Of a stretch of DNA of 64,000 nucleotides, positions 41,756 through 50,027 are shown piece by piece (within the stretch, counting starts at the first letter, position 1; every line of letters starts with the position of its first letter). This DNA is from Anaerolineales bacterium (GTDB lineage: Bacteria; Chloroflexota; Anaerolineae; Anaerolineales; UBA11579), in contig JAHBVE010000001.1 in NCBI GenBank assembly GCA_019637675.1, positions 124,001 through 188,000 on the forward strand, in the 5' to 3' direction. The position numbers were made by a program, and so were the translations under genes. The notes under the pieces are model-generated. The model ran no database searches. It was not told the DNA's origin and saw nothing but the letters and a program-made list of their open reading frames with translations.

Positions 41756-42154
41756 CTATGCGCTCGGCACCTCGGCCAGCTCGATCAGGTTGCCGTTGGT
41801 GTCATCCAGCACGGCCGAGTACCAGCCGCCTTGGCGCATCGGCTTCTGCGTGAACAGCACGCCCAGCCCGCTCAGGCGTTTGTACTCCGCGTCGAGGTCC
41901 TTCACCGCGAACGAGGTGATGGGGATGCCGTCTTCGGCCAGTGATTCGCGCAGGGCTCTGATGCCGCGGTGGTCAGCGTTGGGCTCCAGCAGCAGCTCCG
42001 GCCCATCCGGGTCCTCGGGCGAGACCAGCGTGATGAAGCGCATGGCGTGGCCCATCTCCACATCGCGCTTTTTCACGAAGCCTAACTTCTCGGTATAGAA
42101 CGCCAGGGCGTTCTCATAATCCGAGATCGGGATGCTGGTGATGTAAATTTTCAT
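41756..42154 (-). CDS. VOC family protein (glyoxalase-like)
   Basis: This 132-residue protein reads MKIYITSIPISDYENALAFYTEKLGFVKKRDVEMG, then RFITLVSPEDPDGPELLLEP, then SFAVKDLDAEYKRLSGLGVLF and YSAVLDDTNGNLIELAE, with Glu/His positions of the VOC metal site in part. ATG 42154 overlaps the arsR stop (ATGA), so it is the second gene of an ArsR-VOC operon. Its ligand is unknown. Confidence 0.88.
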   Translation of the reverse strand: MKIYITSIPISDYENALAFYTEKLGFVKKRDVEMGHAMRFITLVSPEDPDGPELLLEPNADHRGIRALRESLAEDGIPITSFAVKDLDAEYKRLSGLGVLFTQKPMRQGGWYSAVLDDTNGNLIELAEVPSA

Positions 42155-42429
42155 GAAGCCTCCTTGCCCCTCCAGCGCTGCTGGATGGCTTTCAGTGGTT
42201 CGGTGTTGATGAAGTGGAATTTGTAGCGGCCCTGGCGCTTGACGCGGATCAGGTCGGCCGCCTCCAGCACATCCAGGTGCTGCGAGATGGCCTGGCGCGA
42301 GGACTCTACCTTGTGCTCGAACAGCAGCCGCTGGCACAGCTCGAACAGGGTTTGCCCGTCGTGCTTGCTCAGTTCGTCCAGAATGCTTCTGCGGGTAGGG
42401 TCGGCCAGCGCCTTGAACAGCAGGTCCAC
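42151..42429 (-). CDS. ArsR family transcriptional regulator
   Basis: This 92-residue winged helix reads VDLLFKALADPTRRSILDELSKHDGQTLFELCQRL, then SRQAISQHLDVLEAADLIRVKRQGRYKFHFINTEPLKAIQQRW. The start is taken as GTG 42429, six bases after the -10 box CATACT. An in-frame GTG at 42453 would place the operator inside the coding region and before the transcription start. There is no obvious metal-binding Cys pair, so the signal may be organic. It should bind GCAAGT-N4-ACTTGC sites at its own promoter and at 41259-41284. Confidence 0.85.
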   Translation of the reverse strand: MDLLFKALADPTRRSILDELSKHDGQTLFELCQRLLFEHKVESSRQAISQHLDVLEAADLIRVKRQGRYKFHFINTEPLKAIQQRWRGKEAS

Positions 42430-42435
42430 CAGCAG

Positions 42436-42464
42436 AGTATGGCAAGTAAACACTTGCCTGTCAA
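42436..42464 (-). promoter_or_regulatory. Promoter of arsR-VOC operon with operator in the spacer
   Basis: On the minus strand TTGACA (42464-42459), a 17-base spacer and CATACT (42441-42436). The palindrome GGCAAGT-AAAC-ACTTGCC (42441-42458, plus strand) fills the spacer almost exactly, a classical repressor placement. Confidence 0.8.
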
Positions 42465-42495
42465 TATGTGATTTCTAGATTGCGGAGCTTAGATA

Positions 42496-45132
42496 CTACT
42501 CACCCAGCGCGGTAAGCAGGATCTGGCGGCCGATCGTAGTGGCGCGCTGGGTGCTGCTGTCTTCCAGCAGCAGCACCACTACGCGGGCCGGCTGGTCGCC
42601 GCGGCTCAGGCTGCCGGCCAGGTACCAGGCATAGCGCCTCCCGTTGGCGCCCATTGCGAAGGCGCTCATCTCCCAGATCGGCTCATCGGCCGCCGTCAGG
42701 CGTTGCGCCTGGCTGAAGGCCGCGGCGCTGCTCAGCACCGCTTGCGCCGCGGCGGGCTCTGCGTACGGCTGCCAGATGCCGCTGGCATCCTTCACCGCCA
42801 ACGCCAGCTGGGCTTCCGGCAGCTGGCCGCCGTTGCTAAGCGTGGCCGCCACGCGCGCCATTTGCAGCGGGCTCACCAGCATGCCGGCCTGGCCGGTGGC
42901 GGCTTCGCCCGGCCGCGACAGGCTGGCCGGTGCGCTAAAGGCAGGCTGCCGCAGCGGCACGGTCGGTGCGCTGTACAAGCCCAGGTCTGTATACAAGTCC
43001 AGCAGGTTCTTCTCACCCAGCGCCAGGCCCAGCTGTGCCAGCGCGCCCGGGCAGGCCGCCTCCACCAACGCGTCCCAATCATCCCTGGCGATCGGTTGGC
43101 GCGTACACTCCAGCGCAAGCTCATTGAGCACATAGGCGGTCTCGGCTGGCGGCTGTGGCAGCGCGTCCCGGCTGCGGGCGGCCGCCAGCAGCCAGGGGCC
43201 TAATATTCCGCCGGGTGGGTAGGCGCCCTGCACGGCCCGATTCAACAGCGGCGAATCCTGGCTGGCCAGCAGGCTTTGCCAATCGTCGCTCAGGCTGGCG
43301 GCGCTGAAACCGGGCTGGGATGCCATCGCCAATATTTCGCCACTGGCCGCATCCATCACCACCGCCGCGCCGCGCTGGCCCTCCAGCGCGGCCATGCTGT
43401 GCAGGGTCAGCTCCAAGTCCAGGCTCAGTTGCACATCCAGCCCGGGTGAGGGCCGCCCGTACAGGATGTGGTTGAGCCACAAGCCCCCGGCGGGCTGGCG
43501 CTCCTCGCCGCGCAGGATCGGGTCGAGCCCATCTTCCAGGCCAGACTGGCCAAATTGCGGGTGCGAATAGCCCAGCACATTGCCCAGGCTGGCCTGCACA
43601 TACTCACGCGTGTATTCGCCGGCGCTGCCGCCCGTGCGCGAGAGCGGCTGGTAGTCGCGGTCCAGCAGGGCGCCGCGCCACACATAGCGGTCAGACAGGC
43701 CGCGGCGCGCATTGTCGGTGCGCGTCAATAAGTCTGGCCCGCGCGCCACACCCCACCAGCCGGTGATGGCTGCGGCCAGCGCGAATGCGCCCAGCAGCAG
43801 GCCGGCGATGATCAGCGTGGGCCGGCTGTTGAGCACCGGCGCCGAGCGGTGCACGCCGTCATGGCTCACCAGGCACAGCAGCAGCAGCGCGAAGAACGAG
43901 ATCAGCATGGACGAGCCGCCATAGGAGACGAACGGCAGCGTGACGCCGGTCAGCGGCAGCATGCGGATGTTGCCGCCAATGATCAGCAAGCTCTGGCTGG
44001 CGATATAGGCGGCCAGCCCGATCGCCAAATAGCGCTGGTATGCATCCCGGGCGTGCAGGGAGATGCGCAGGGCGCGCACCACCAGGAAGGCGATCAGCGC
44101 CAGCAGGGCGATGGCGCCCAGCAGCCCGCTCTCCTCCACGATCGAGGTGTAGATAAAGTCACTGTGCGCAACCGGCACAAAGCCCGGGCTGCCCAGCCCC
44201 GGCCCGCGGCCGAACATGCCGCCGGCGGCAATCGCCATCAGGGCCTGCACGATCTGGTAGGAGCGGTTGGTGGGGTCGACCCACGGGTTGAGCCAGCTAT
44301 CAATGCGGGCGTGCACTAAACCCACCAGTTCGTAGCCGGCCACCATCGCCAGGATCAGAACCAGCGCGCTGGCCAGCAGCACCCGCCGCCGGCCGGCGGC
44401 AATATAGATCAGGATCGTGTAGATGAATACAAACACCCAGGCCGTGCCGAGATCACGCTGCACCATCAGCAGCAACAAGACCGCGCCGGTCATCACCGCT
44501 GTGGGCGCCAGCAACGGCAGCAGGCCGGTCATCAACGGCTGGCGGTCGGCCAGATAGGCGGCCAGGTAGATGATAAGCAGCAGCTTGAGCAATTCGGAGG
44601 GTTGGAAGTACAGTCCGCAGCAGCCCAGCCACAGATCAGGCCCAATGCCGGAGGGGTTGGTGCCGAACAGAAACGTGAGCGCGGTGATGAGCAAGCCGGC
44701 CAGCAGCCATACGTACTTGTAGCGGCGCAGCAAGGGCAGAATGCGCTCGCGGTAGCGCAGCGCCAGCACGAACAGCGCACAGCTGACTGCCAGCCAGGCC
44801 GTCTGGCGCAGGCCGAACTCGAAGGTGAGCCGCCAGATGGTCAGCAGGCCCCAGCCAGCCAGCAGGCCGGCCACCGGGATGATGAAGGGATCGCGGTTGG
44901 GCAGGGCTTCACGCGTGCGCCGGTCGAGCCAGAACAGCGCCAGCACCCACACCACCACGCCCAGCCAGTGCGCCCAGCGCAGCTCGGCCAGCGGCAGCAG
45001 GCTGCGCTGCCGCACCGCCGGCGCCAGGGTGAGCGCCAGCGCGAACAGGCCCAGGAAGGCCGCCGCCAGCCTGAGCAGGCTGGCGGAGACGCTGGCTGGC
45101 AACAGGCGCCTCAGCGGGCGGGGTAAGTTCAT
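42496..45132 (-). CDS. SEDS (RodA/FtsW) glycosyltransferase fused to a degenerate penicillin-binding-protein domain
   Basis: This 878-residue protein has a polytopic SEDS domain in the first half (about 30-440), with VQRDLGTAWVF, WVDPTNRSYQIVQALMAIAAGGMFGRGPGLG, VPVAHSDFIYTSIVEESG and LPFVSYGGSSM. After a further transmembrane helix (about 450-470) comes a class B PBP-like domain: VWRGALLDRDYQPLSRT, AAVVMDAASGEILAMASQPGF, LLNRAVQGAYPPGGILGP and MLVSPLQMARVAATLSNGGQL. The expected SxxK (GSTFK) reads G642-I-L-G645, so catalytic Ser and Lys are gone, and no KTG motif is seen. The start overlaps the mtnP stop. A scaffold or activator role for the second half is inferred. Confidence 0.88.
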   Translation of the reverse strand: MNLPRPLRRLLPASVSASLLRLAAAFLGLFALALTLAPAVRQRSLLPLAELRWAHWLGVVVWVLALFWLDRRTREALPNRDPFIIPVAGLLAGWGLLTIWRLTFEFGLRQTAWLAVSCALFVLALRYRERILPLLRRYKYVWLLAGLLITALTFLFGTNPSGIGPDLWLGCCGLYFQPSELLKLLLIIYLAAYLADRQPLMTGLLPLLAPTAVMTGAVLLLLMVQRDLGTAWVFVFIYTILIYIAAGRRRVLLASALVLILAMVAGYELVGLVHARIDSWLNPWVDPTNRSYQIVQALMAIAAGGMFGRGPGLGSPGFVPVAHSDFIYTSIVEESGLLGAIALLALIAFLVVRALRISLHARDAYQRYLAIGLAAYIASQSLLIIGGNIRMLPLTGVTLPFVSYGGSSMLISFFALLLLCLVSHDGVHRSAPVLNSRPTLIIAGLLLGAFALAAAITGWWGVARGPDLLTRTDNARRGLSDRYVWRGALLDRDYQPLSRTGGSAGEYTREYVQASLGNVLGYSHPQFGQSGLEDGLDPILRGEERQPAGGLWLNHILYGRPSPGLDVQLSLDLELTLHSMAALEGQRGAAVVMDAASGEILAMASQPGFSAASLSDDWQSLLASQDSPLLNRAVQGAYPPGGILGPWLLAAARSRDALPQPPAETAYVLNELALECTRQPIARDDWDALVEAACPGALAQLGLALGEKNLLDLYTDLGLYSAPTVPLRQPAFSAPASLSRPGEAATGQAGMLVSPLQMARVAATLSNGGQLPEAQLALAVKDASGIWQPYAEPAAAQAVLSSAAAFSQAQRLTAADEPIWEMSAFAMGANGRRYAWYLAGSLSRGDQPARVVVLLLEDSSTQRATTIGRQILLTALGE

Positions 45133-45992
45133 TCGCTCAGATACTTCTCTACTAAGATTCCCAACTTCTTGCGCGCCGCGGGCTCGATGTTGCTCTTGTG
45201 GGTGATCAGCGCGGTGGCCAGCGTCTGGTCACAGGCGCACTCAGGCGCCTGCAGCCCGGCGGCCAGCTTGCGGATGGCCGCCTGCGCCACGCGGGTATTC
45301 TCCTGCAGCGTGCGCACCACCATATCCACGCTCACCGGCTCCTGATGCCACACGTCGTAGTCGGTCACGTGGGCCATCACGGCGTAGCACAGCTCGGCTT
45401 CGCGCGCCAGGAACGCTTCGGGGGAGGTGGTCATGCCGATGATCGAGAGCCCCCACGAGCGGAAGATGTTCGATTCAGCCCGCGTGGAGAAGCGCGGCCC
45501 TTCCACGGTGATGAAGTCGCCGCCCATGTGGGTGGTCGCCCCGGCGGCTTTGCAGGCGCTGTGCAGTTGCTGGCTGAAGCTGGTGCAGAACGGGTCAGCC
45601 ACGCCAACATGCGCCACCAGCCCGGGGTCATCGAAGAATGAGTTCACGCGCCGCTTGGTCATGTCGAACAGTTGGTTGGGCACTACGATATGGCCGGGCT
45701 CAAAATCCTCGCGCAGCGAGCCGCATGCGCTGACCGCCACCACCCAGCGTGCCCCTAGCGATTTGAGCGCATAGATGTTGGCGCGGTAGTTGACATGCGT
45801 GGGGGAGATGCTGTGCTTGACGCCGTGCCGGGCCAGGAACGCCACCCGGCGGCCCTCCAGCGTGCCCACCACCACCGGGCTGCTCGGCTCGCCGAAAGGC
45901 GTATCGACCGTGTGCTCCTGCTTGTCTTCGAGGCCCGGCATGTCGTACAAGCCGGAGCCGCCAATGATGGCGAGTTCAGGGGTTGGGTTCAT
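45129..45992 (-). CDS. mtnP: S-methyl-5'-thioadenosine phosphorylase
   Basis: This 287-residue protein splits methylthioadenosine into adenine and methylthioribose-1-phosphate. It shows LAIIGGSGLYDMPGL, FLARHGVKHSISPTHVNYRANIYALK, VSACGSLREDFEPGHIVVPNQLFDMTKRR and GPRFSTRAESNIFRSWGLSIIGMTTSPEAFLAREAELCYA, the MTAP family pattern. It sits between the FHA and SEDS genes with overlaps at both ends, although its function is unrelated to them. Confidence 0.93.
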   Translation of the reverse strand: MNPTPELAIIGGSGLYDMPGLEDKQEHTVDTPFGEPSSPVVVGTLEGRRVAFLARHGVKHSISPTHVNYRANIYALKSLGARWVVAVSACGSLREDFEPGHIVVPNQLFDMTKRRVNSFFDDPGLVAHVGVADPFCTSFSQQLHSACKAAGATTHMGGDFITVEGPRFSTRAESNIFRSWGLSIIGMTTSPEAFLAREAELCYAVMAHVTDYDVWHQEPVSVDMVVRTLQENTRVAQAAIRKLAAGLQAPECACDQTLATALITHKSNIEPAARKKLGILVEKYLSE

Positions 45993-46459
45993 GGCTGCTC
46001 CTGTGTTTGTGCACTAACCTGCGGCAGCGCTTCAATGTGCAGGGTGAAGCTGACCTGGCCGCAGCGAATATGGTCCTGGCTGGTTAACACCACAGGGGCG
46101 TGCAACGCATCGCCATTCAAGAATGTGCCATTGCGGGAACCCAGATCCTCCAGCCACCAATGATCGTGGTGGAACACCAGGCGCGCATGACGCGAGGAGA
46201 CGGTCTCGTCGGCCAGCACCCATTCGCAGCTGGGGTGACGCCCCAGCGTCACCTCAGCGGTGGCGAAGCGCAACTGCTCGCCCGCCGGGCCGCTGTCTGG
46301 CATGACCAGCAGGGTGGGGATGCGCTGGCGCGCCAGGTTGTGGGCCTGCTGCTTCAGCTCGCGCCACAGCGTGAGGAAGCACCAGGCCAGGAAGCCGTAC
46401 AGGGCCAGGGCCATCAAGGCCCGCAGGCCCAGCAGAATGTATGCGGGGAGCTCTGCCAT
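45989..46459 (-). CDS. FHA-domain membrane protein (FhaB/FipA-like)
   Basis: This 156-residue protein has one N-terminal transmembrane helix (about 8-32), then an FHA domain reading VTLGRHPSCEWVLADETVSSRHARLVFHHDHWWLEDLGSRNGTFLNG. The GR, SxxH and NG residues that bind phosphothreonine are intact. In actinobacteria the equivalent gene lies beside rodA and pbpA and its product recognises targets of PknB-like kinases. The start overlaps the upstream FHA gene by one base. Confidence 0.88.
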   Translation of the reverse strand: MAELPAYILLGLRALMALALYGFLAWCFLTLWRELKQQAHNLARQRIPTLLVMPDSGPAGEQLRFATAEVTLGRHPSCEWVLADETVSSRHARLVFHHDHWWLEDLGSRNGTFLNGDALHAPVVLTSQDHIRCGQVSFTLHIEALPQVSAQTQEQP

Positions 46460-47229
46460 TACTTCACAGGGTTGGCGCTGGTGTGGATCTCCTGGGTTTC
46501 CTGCGCCTTGCTGGTGGCGGCGTCTTGCCCGTAGATGAGCGGCACCACGCCCGCCAGCTGGATCACATCGCCGGCCAGCAACACCGCGCTCTTGGCCTCG
46601 GTGCCGTTGATGCGCGTGCCGCCGGTGGACCCCAGATCAAAGAAGTGATAGTGCCCGCCGATGGCGCGCAGCTGCGCATGGCGGCGTGAAACCTGGGCGT
46701 GTTCGATCACCAGCTGGTTATCGTTCTTGCGCCCAATATTGATGATGGCTTGGGTGAGGGGGAAAACGTCTGACCCGGCTACGATGAGAAATGCGCCCAC
46801 CGGGATCTGCACTTCGCCCGCGCCAGCGTACGCATCCAGGCTCTGTGTGGTGCTCAGGCTCTCGCCAACTCCGGCTGCCCGGACGCGGAATTCGCCTTCG
46901 GCCAGCCCATCCTGCGGGGCTACGTGCAGCACCAGCTCGCCGGCCATGCGGATGCCGGATTCACTGGCCGCATGCCGCAGCGCGCCGCTCAACTCGTCGA
47001 GCAGGCTGGCGTTGGCGCGCAGCCCGCTGGCGTGCTCCGGGTGGGCCAGGATCGTATAGGTGCCAGGGGCTTGCAGCAACTCCTCGCCGGCAAACTGCAC
47101 TTCGGCTTGCATCGCCTCGATCAATTGCGAGGCCAGGATGGCTTTGGTGTCCTGGGTGGAGAACAAACGCGCTGTGCCCTCTTCGATCAGGCGCTGCAGG
47201 CGCGCTTCCAGACGGTGCAACTGGCTCAT
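46459..47229 (-). CDS. FhaA-like protein: DUF3662 domain plus FHA domain
   Basis: This 256-residue protein has an N-terminal DUF3662-type domain (LHRLEARLQRLIEEGTARLF, then LASQLIEAMQAEVQ, TYTILAHPEHASGL, GELVLHVAPQDGLAEGEFRV) and a C-terminal FHA domain (NIGRKNDNQLVIEHAQVSRRHAQLRAIGGHYHFFDLGSTGGTRINGTE). This architecture matches actinobacterial FhaA, which binds phosphorylated MviN and PknB. It is first in an operon with the second FHA protein, mtnP and the SEDS fusion. No Ser/Thr kinase gene is in the window. Confidence 0.88.
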   Translation of the reverse strand: MSQLHRLEARLQRLIEEGTARLFSTQDTKAILASQLIEAMQAEVQFAGEELLQAPGTYTILAHPEHASGLRANASLLDELSGALRHAASESGIRMAGELVLHVAPQDGLAEGEFRVRAAGVGESLSTTQSLDAYAGAGEVQIPVGAFLIVAGSDVFPLTQAIINIGRKNDNQLVIEHAQVSRRHAQLRAIGGHYHFFDLGSTGGTRINGTEAKSAVLLAGDVIQLAGVVPLIYGQDAATSKAQETQEIHTSANPVK

Positions 47230-47236
47230 GCAGGCG

Positions 47237-47242
47237 ATTGTA
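47237..47242 (-). promoter_or_regulatory. -10 box of the fha operon, leaderless arrangement
   Basis: On the minus strand TACAAT ends 7 bases before the fhaA-like ATG at 47229. Confidence 0.55.
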
Positions 47243-47356
47243 TCGTTTTAGCCCCTGTGGCGCTGTGGGGTGGCGCATGGTTTAATCAGTATTAATGCGC
47301 GCACCACGCGCGCCTTCACGTGGGAACAAAACAAGGAGCGGAGGCGTCATTAGGCT

Positions 47357-47740
47357 ATGAAAAAGCACATCATTCTTGTATTCATCCTGGCGGCTGCACT
47401 GGCTGCCTGCGCAGCGCCCGCTCCCGTAGGGCAGGGGCCGGTCTACTTTGACTCGGCCCAGTTGCTGGTATTGGAGAGTTTCCCCATCCAGCTGCGCTTG
47501 ATGATCGCCGGCAACCTGCCGACGCCCTGCCACGAGCTGGCCTACGAGATCGCCTCGGCCAACGCCCAGAACGAGATCCACGTTAGCGTCTACACCACGG
47601 TCGACCCGGCCGTGACCTGTATGCAGGTGCTCGAACCCTTCGAGGAGTCGATCGCCATCCCGCTCGACGGCCTGGCCGATGGCGACTACAGCGTCTGGCT
47701 CAATGGGGAGCAGGTCGGCGAATTCAGCTACCCGGGCTAG
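47357..47740 (+). CDS. Small lipoprotein, unknown function
   Basis: This 127-residue protein begins MKKHIILVFILAAALAACAAP with lipobox LAAC. The mature part contains an Ig-like or beta-rich segment with LIAGNLPTPCHELAYEI, EIHVSVYTTVDPAVTCMQV and GDYSVWLNGEQVGEFSY. I do not recognise the family with certainty; it resembles small lipoproteins common in Chloroflexota. It is monocistronic, ending at a strong bidirectional terminator. Confidence 0.75.
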   Translation: MKKHIILVFILAAALAACAAPAPVGQGPVYFDSAQLLVLESFPIQLRLMIAGNLPTPCHELAYEIASANAQNEIHVSVYTTVDPAVTCMQVLEPFEESIAIPLDGLADGDYSVWLNGEQVGEFSYPG

Positions 47741-47750
47741 GTATAGTGCA

Positions 47751-47779
47751 AAAAAAGACCGGCTTTGCCGGTCTTTTTT
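47751..47779. terminator. Bidirectional terminator between lipoprotein and etfA
   Basis: AAAAAAGACCGGC-TTT-GCCGGTCTTTTTT is a perfect hairpin with A and T tracts on opposite sides, suited to both converging genes. Confidence 0.95.
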
Positions 47780-47793
47780 ATTTGCACTATTAG

Positions 47794-48825
47794 CTACTTA
47801 CTCAGCCGTTCCTTCAACGCCTTGGTCAGCGCCGGCACGATCTCGTACAGATCGCCCACCACGCCAAAGCGGGCCAGCTTGAAGATCGGCGCATCCGGGT
47901 CCTTGTTCACGGCCACGATCACCTTGCTGGTGCGCATGCCGGCCAAATGCTGGATGGCGCCGGAGATGCCCAAGGCAATGTACAGATCGGGCGAGACCAC
48001 TTTGCCGGTCTGGCCAACCTGATTGGCATACGGAATGTAGCCGGCATCCACCGCGGCCCGGCTGGCGCCGACAGCGGCGCCCATGGCCTGGGCCAATTCA
48101 CCGATCATCAAGAAGCCCTGTTGGGCGCGCCAGATCTCTTTTTCCTTCTCGTCAGTGATCTCGGCTGGCGGGGTCAGGGCCGGGTTGTTGGCCACGCCGC
48201 GCCCACCGGAGACGATTACGCCGGCGTCCGCCAGGCTCACCCGGCCTTCCACGGTGGCGTAATCCACCACCTTGGTGTGCAGGTCACCTTCGGCCATAGC
48301 GGCGGCCACCTTGGTCACGTTGCCGCTGCGGCTGGTATCCGCCACCGGTTTGCCAAAGGCGCGCCCGCGCAGCGTGATCAGGGCCGGCTTGGCGCTCACC
48401 GTCACCTTGCTCAGCAGTTTGCCGGCATAGATGGGATGGGTGGCGCTGATGCTGTCGCCGTCTTTGCTGATCTCGGTCACATCCGGCAGCACGCCGCTGT
48501 CCAGATCGATCGCCGCCATGGCGGCGATCTCTCGGCCGCGCGTGCTGGTCGGGAACAGCACCGCATCCGGCTGCTGCTCTTTGGCCAGCTTGCTGAGCAA
48601 GCTGGCGTACGCCTCCGCCCGGTAATCGGCCAGGCTGGCGTCTTCGCCCAGCAGCACTTCGTCCGCGCCGTAGTGGAAGGCGGTTTGCGCCAGCCCTTCC
48701 ACGCCTTCGCCAAAGATGAGGGCGGTCACCGGGCCGCCCAGGGTCTTGGCGGCGGCGATGGCTTCATACGAGGCGGGCAGGGCCGCACCTTTGAAATGGT
48801 CTACGTATACCCACGTGCCGGTCAT
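47794..48825 (-). CDS. etfA: Electron transfer flavoprotein alpha subunit
   Basis: This 343-residue subunit has the N-terminal half with [22 protein letters not shown] and the C-terminal FAD-binding domain with [75 protein letters not shown], the classical ETF-alpha signature. It receives electrons from acyl-CoA dehydrogenase. Its ATG overlaps the etfB stop (TAATG). Confidence 0.97.
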   Translation of the reverse strand: MTGTWVYVDHFKGAALPASYEAIAAAKTLGGPVTALIFGEGVEGLAQTAFHYGADEVLLGEDASLADYRAEAYASLLSKLAKEQQPDAVLFPTSTRGREIAAMAAIDLDSGVLPDVTEISKDGDSISATHPIYAGKLLSKVTVSAKPALITLRGRAFGKPVADTSRSGNVTKVAAAMAEGDLHTKVVDYATVEGRVSLADAGVIVSGGRGVANNPALTPPAEITDEKEKEIWRAQQGFLMIGELAQAMGAAVGASRAAVDAGYIPYANQVGQTGKVVSPDLYIALGISGAIQHLAGMRTSKVIVAVNKDPDAPIFKLARFGVVGDLYEIVPALTKALKERLSK

Positions 48826-49604
48826 TACAGCACCCCCTCAGCAATGATGAGGTCGGCCAGCTTGGCGGCGATCTCGTCGGCGTTGGCGCCGGTCACCATT
48901 TCGCTGGTCACCTCGCGGGCCGGCGGGGCGCTGATCTCAGTCCAGCGCACCTTGGATTCGGGCGCACTGATGCCGAGGTCGGCCAGGCTCCACACGGGGA
49001 TCTCGGCCTTGGACGCCTTGCGGATGCCCATGAACGAAGGGTAGCGCGGCTCGGCATAGTCTTTGACGATGCTGAGCACGGCCGGCAGTTTGCCTTCCAC
49101 CACCTGGCGGCCTTCTTCGATGGCGCGCTCCACTTGGATGGTCTTGGCGCCGGGGTCCAGCGCCGGGATGGCGGCGAGCATCGTGAGCGCCGGCCAGCCC
49201 AGCACGCGGGCGGTCATGGCCGGGGCCAGGCCGGTGTCTGAGTCGATGGCCTGCTTGCCGAAGATGGCCAGGTCAACCCCGCCCAGCTTCTGCACCGCGG
49301 CCGCAAACACTTTTGCGGCCGCTGCGGCGTCGGCGTCGGCTAGGGCCGCATCGCTGATCAGCGTCGCGCTGCCCGCGCCCATCGCCAGGGCATGCTTGAG
49401 CGCCTCTTTGGCGTCCTCGCTGCCCATGCTGATCGCCGCCACTTCGCCGTTGTGCTTCTCGGCCAGTTGCAGCGCAGCTTCCACGGCATATTCGTCCCAC
49501 GGGTTGATCACCAGCGGGGCGTCTCCCCAATTCACCGCGCCGTTATCCACCGACAGCTTGGCGGCAGAATCGGGCACCTGTTTTACAAAAACTGCGATCT
49601 TCAA
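48825..49604 (-). CDS. etfB: Electron transfer flavoprotein beta subunit
   Basis: This 259-residue subunit begins MKIAVFVKQVPDSAAKLSV, and has VINPWDEYAVEAALQLAE, FGKQAIDSDTGLAPAMTARVLGWPAL and VEGKLPAVLSIVKDYAEPRYPSFMGIRKASKAEIPVW, typical of ETF-beta. The start codon is TTG, preceded by a strong AAGGAGG. A GIY-YIG unit lies between this gene and the acyl-CoA dehydrogenase that would feed it. Confidence 0.97.
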   Translation of the reverse strand: MKIAVFVKQVPDSAAKLSVDNGAVNWGDAPLVINPWDEYAVEAALQLAEKHNGEVAAISMGSEDAKEALKHALAMGAGSATLISDAALADADAAAAAKVFAAAVQKLGGVDLAIFGKQAIDSDTGLAPAMTARVLGWPALTMLAAIPALDPGAKTIQVERAIEEGRQVVEGKLPAVLSIVKDYAEPRYPSFMGIRKASKAEIPVWSLADLGISAPESKVRWTEISAPPAREVTSEMVTGANADEIAAKLADLIIAEGVL

Positions 49605-49624
49605 ACGTTCCTCCTTGCGTACTC

Positions 49625-49685
49625 GTCATTGCGAGGAGTCTGAAAGTTGCATTTTCATGCAACTTTCAGCCCCGAAGCAATCTGG
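49625..49685. repeat. Palindromic repeat, ATTGC type, left flank of second GIY-YIG gene
   Basis: GTCATTGCGAGGAG, inner hairpin TGAAAGTTGCAT/ATGCAACTTTCA (one T difference), then CCCCGAAGCAATCTGG. It ends immediately before the GIY-YIG stop codon. Confidence 0.85.
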
Positions 49686-49687
49686 TT

Positions 49688-49978
49688 TTAACCAAACAGC
49701 TCAGCGTACAAATCTTTCCATTCCGGATTGATACTCTCGATCAGATCGATCTTTCTTTGCCTTGAACCTGCCTTGATCTGCTTCTCACGTGCAATTGCAT
49801 CAAGTATTCGTTCAGTTGTTTCGAAGTACACCAACTTGCTTACTCTGTACTTGCTGGTGAAGCGCCCAGGCTTGTTCTTTCGATGTTCCAAGACTCGACG
49901 TTGAAGGTCGTTGGTTACGCCAGTGTACAGAACCTTGTTGTGGATGTTACTCATGATATACACGCAAGGTTGGCTCAT
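49688..49978 (-). CDS. Single-domain GIY-YIG nuclease family protein (copy 2)
   Basis: This 96-residue protein reads CVYIMSNIHNKVLYTGVTNDLQRRVLEHRKNKPGRFTSKYRVSKLVYFETTERILDAIAREKQIKAGSRQRKIDLIESINPEWKDLYAEL. It is the same family as the gene at 10921, with the same bare GIY-YIG architecture but clearly diverged. It sits inside inverted ATTGC-type repeats (49625-49685 and 49997-50027), between acyl-CoA dehydrogenase and etfB. The right repeat begins 18 bases from its start codon. Nuclease activity is inferred from fold only. Confidence 0.87.
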   Translation of the reverse strand: MSQPCVYIMSNIHNKVLYTGVTNDLQRRVLEHRKNKPGRFTSKYRVSKLVYFETTERILDAIAREKQIKAGSRQRKIDLIESINPEWKDLYAELFG

Positions 49979-49996
49979 CTTTTTTCATCGACTACA

Positions 49997-50027
49997 CCAG
50001 ATTGCTTCGCTACGCTCGCAATGACGG
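49997..50027 (-). repeat. Palindromic repeat, ATTGC type, right flank of second GIY-YIG gene
   Basis: CCAGATTGCTTCGCTACGCT followed by CGCAATGACGG. Its last base directly abuts the acyl-CoA dehydrogenase stop codon (50028-50030). Confidence 0.88.
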
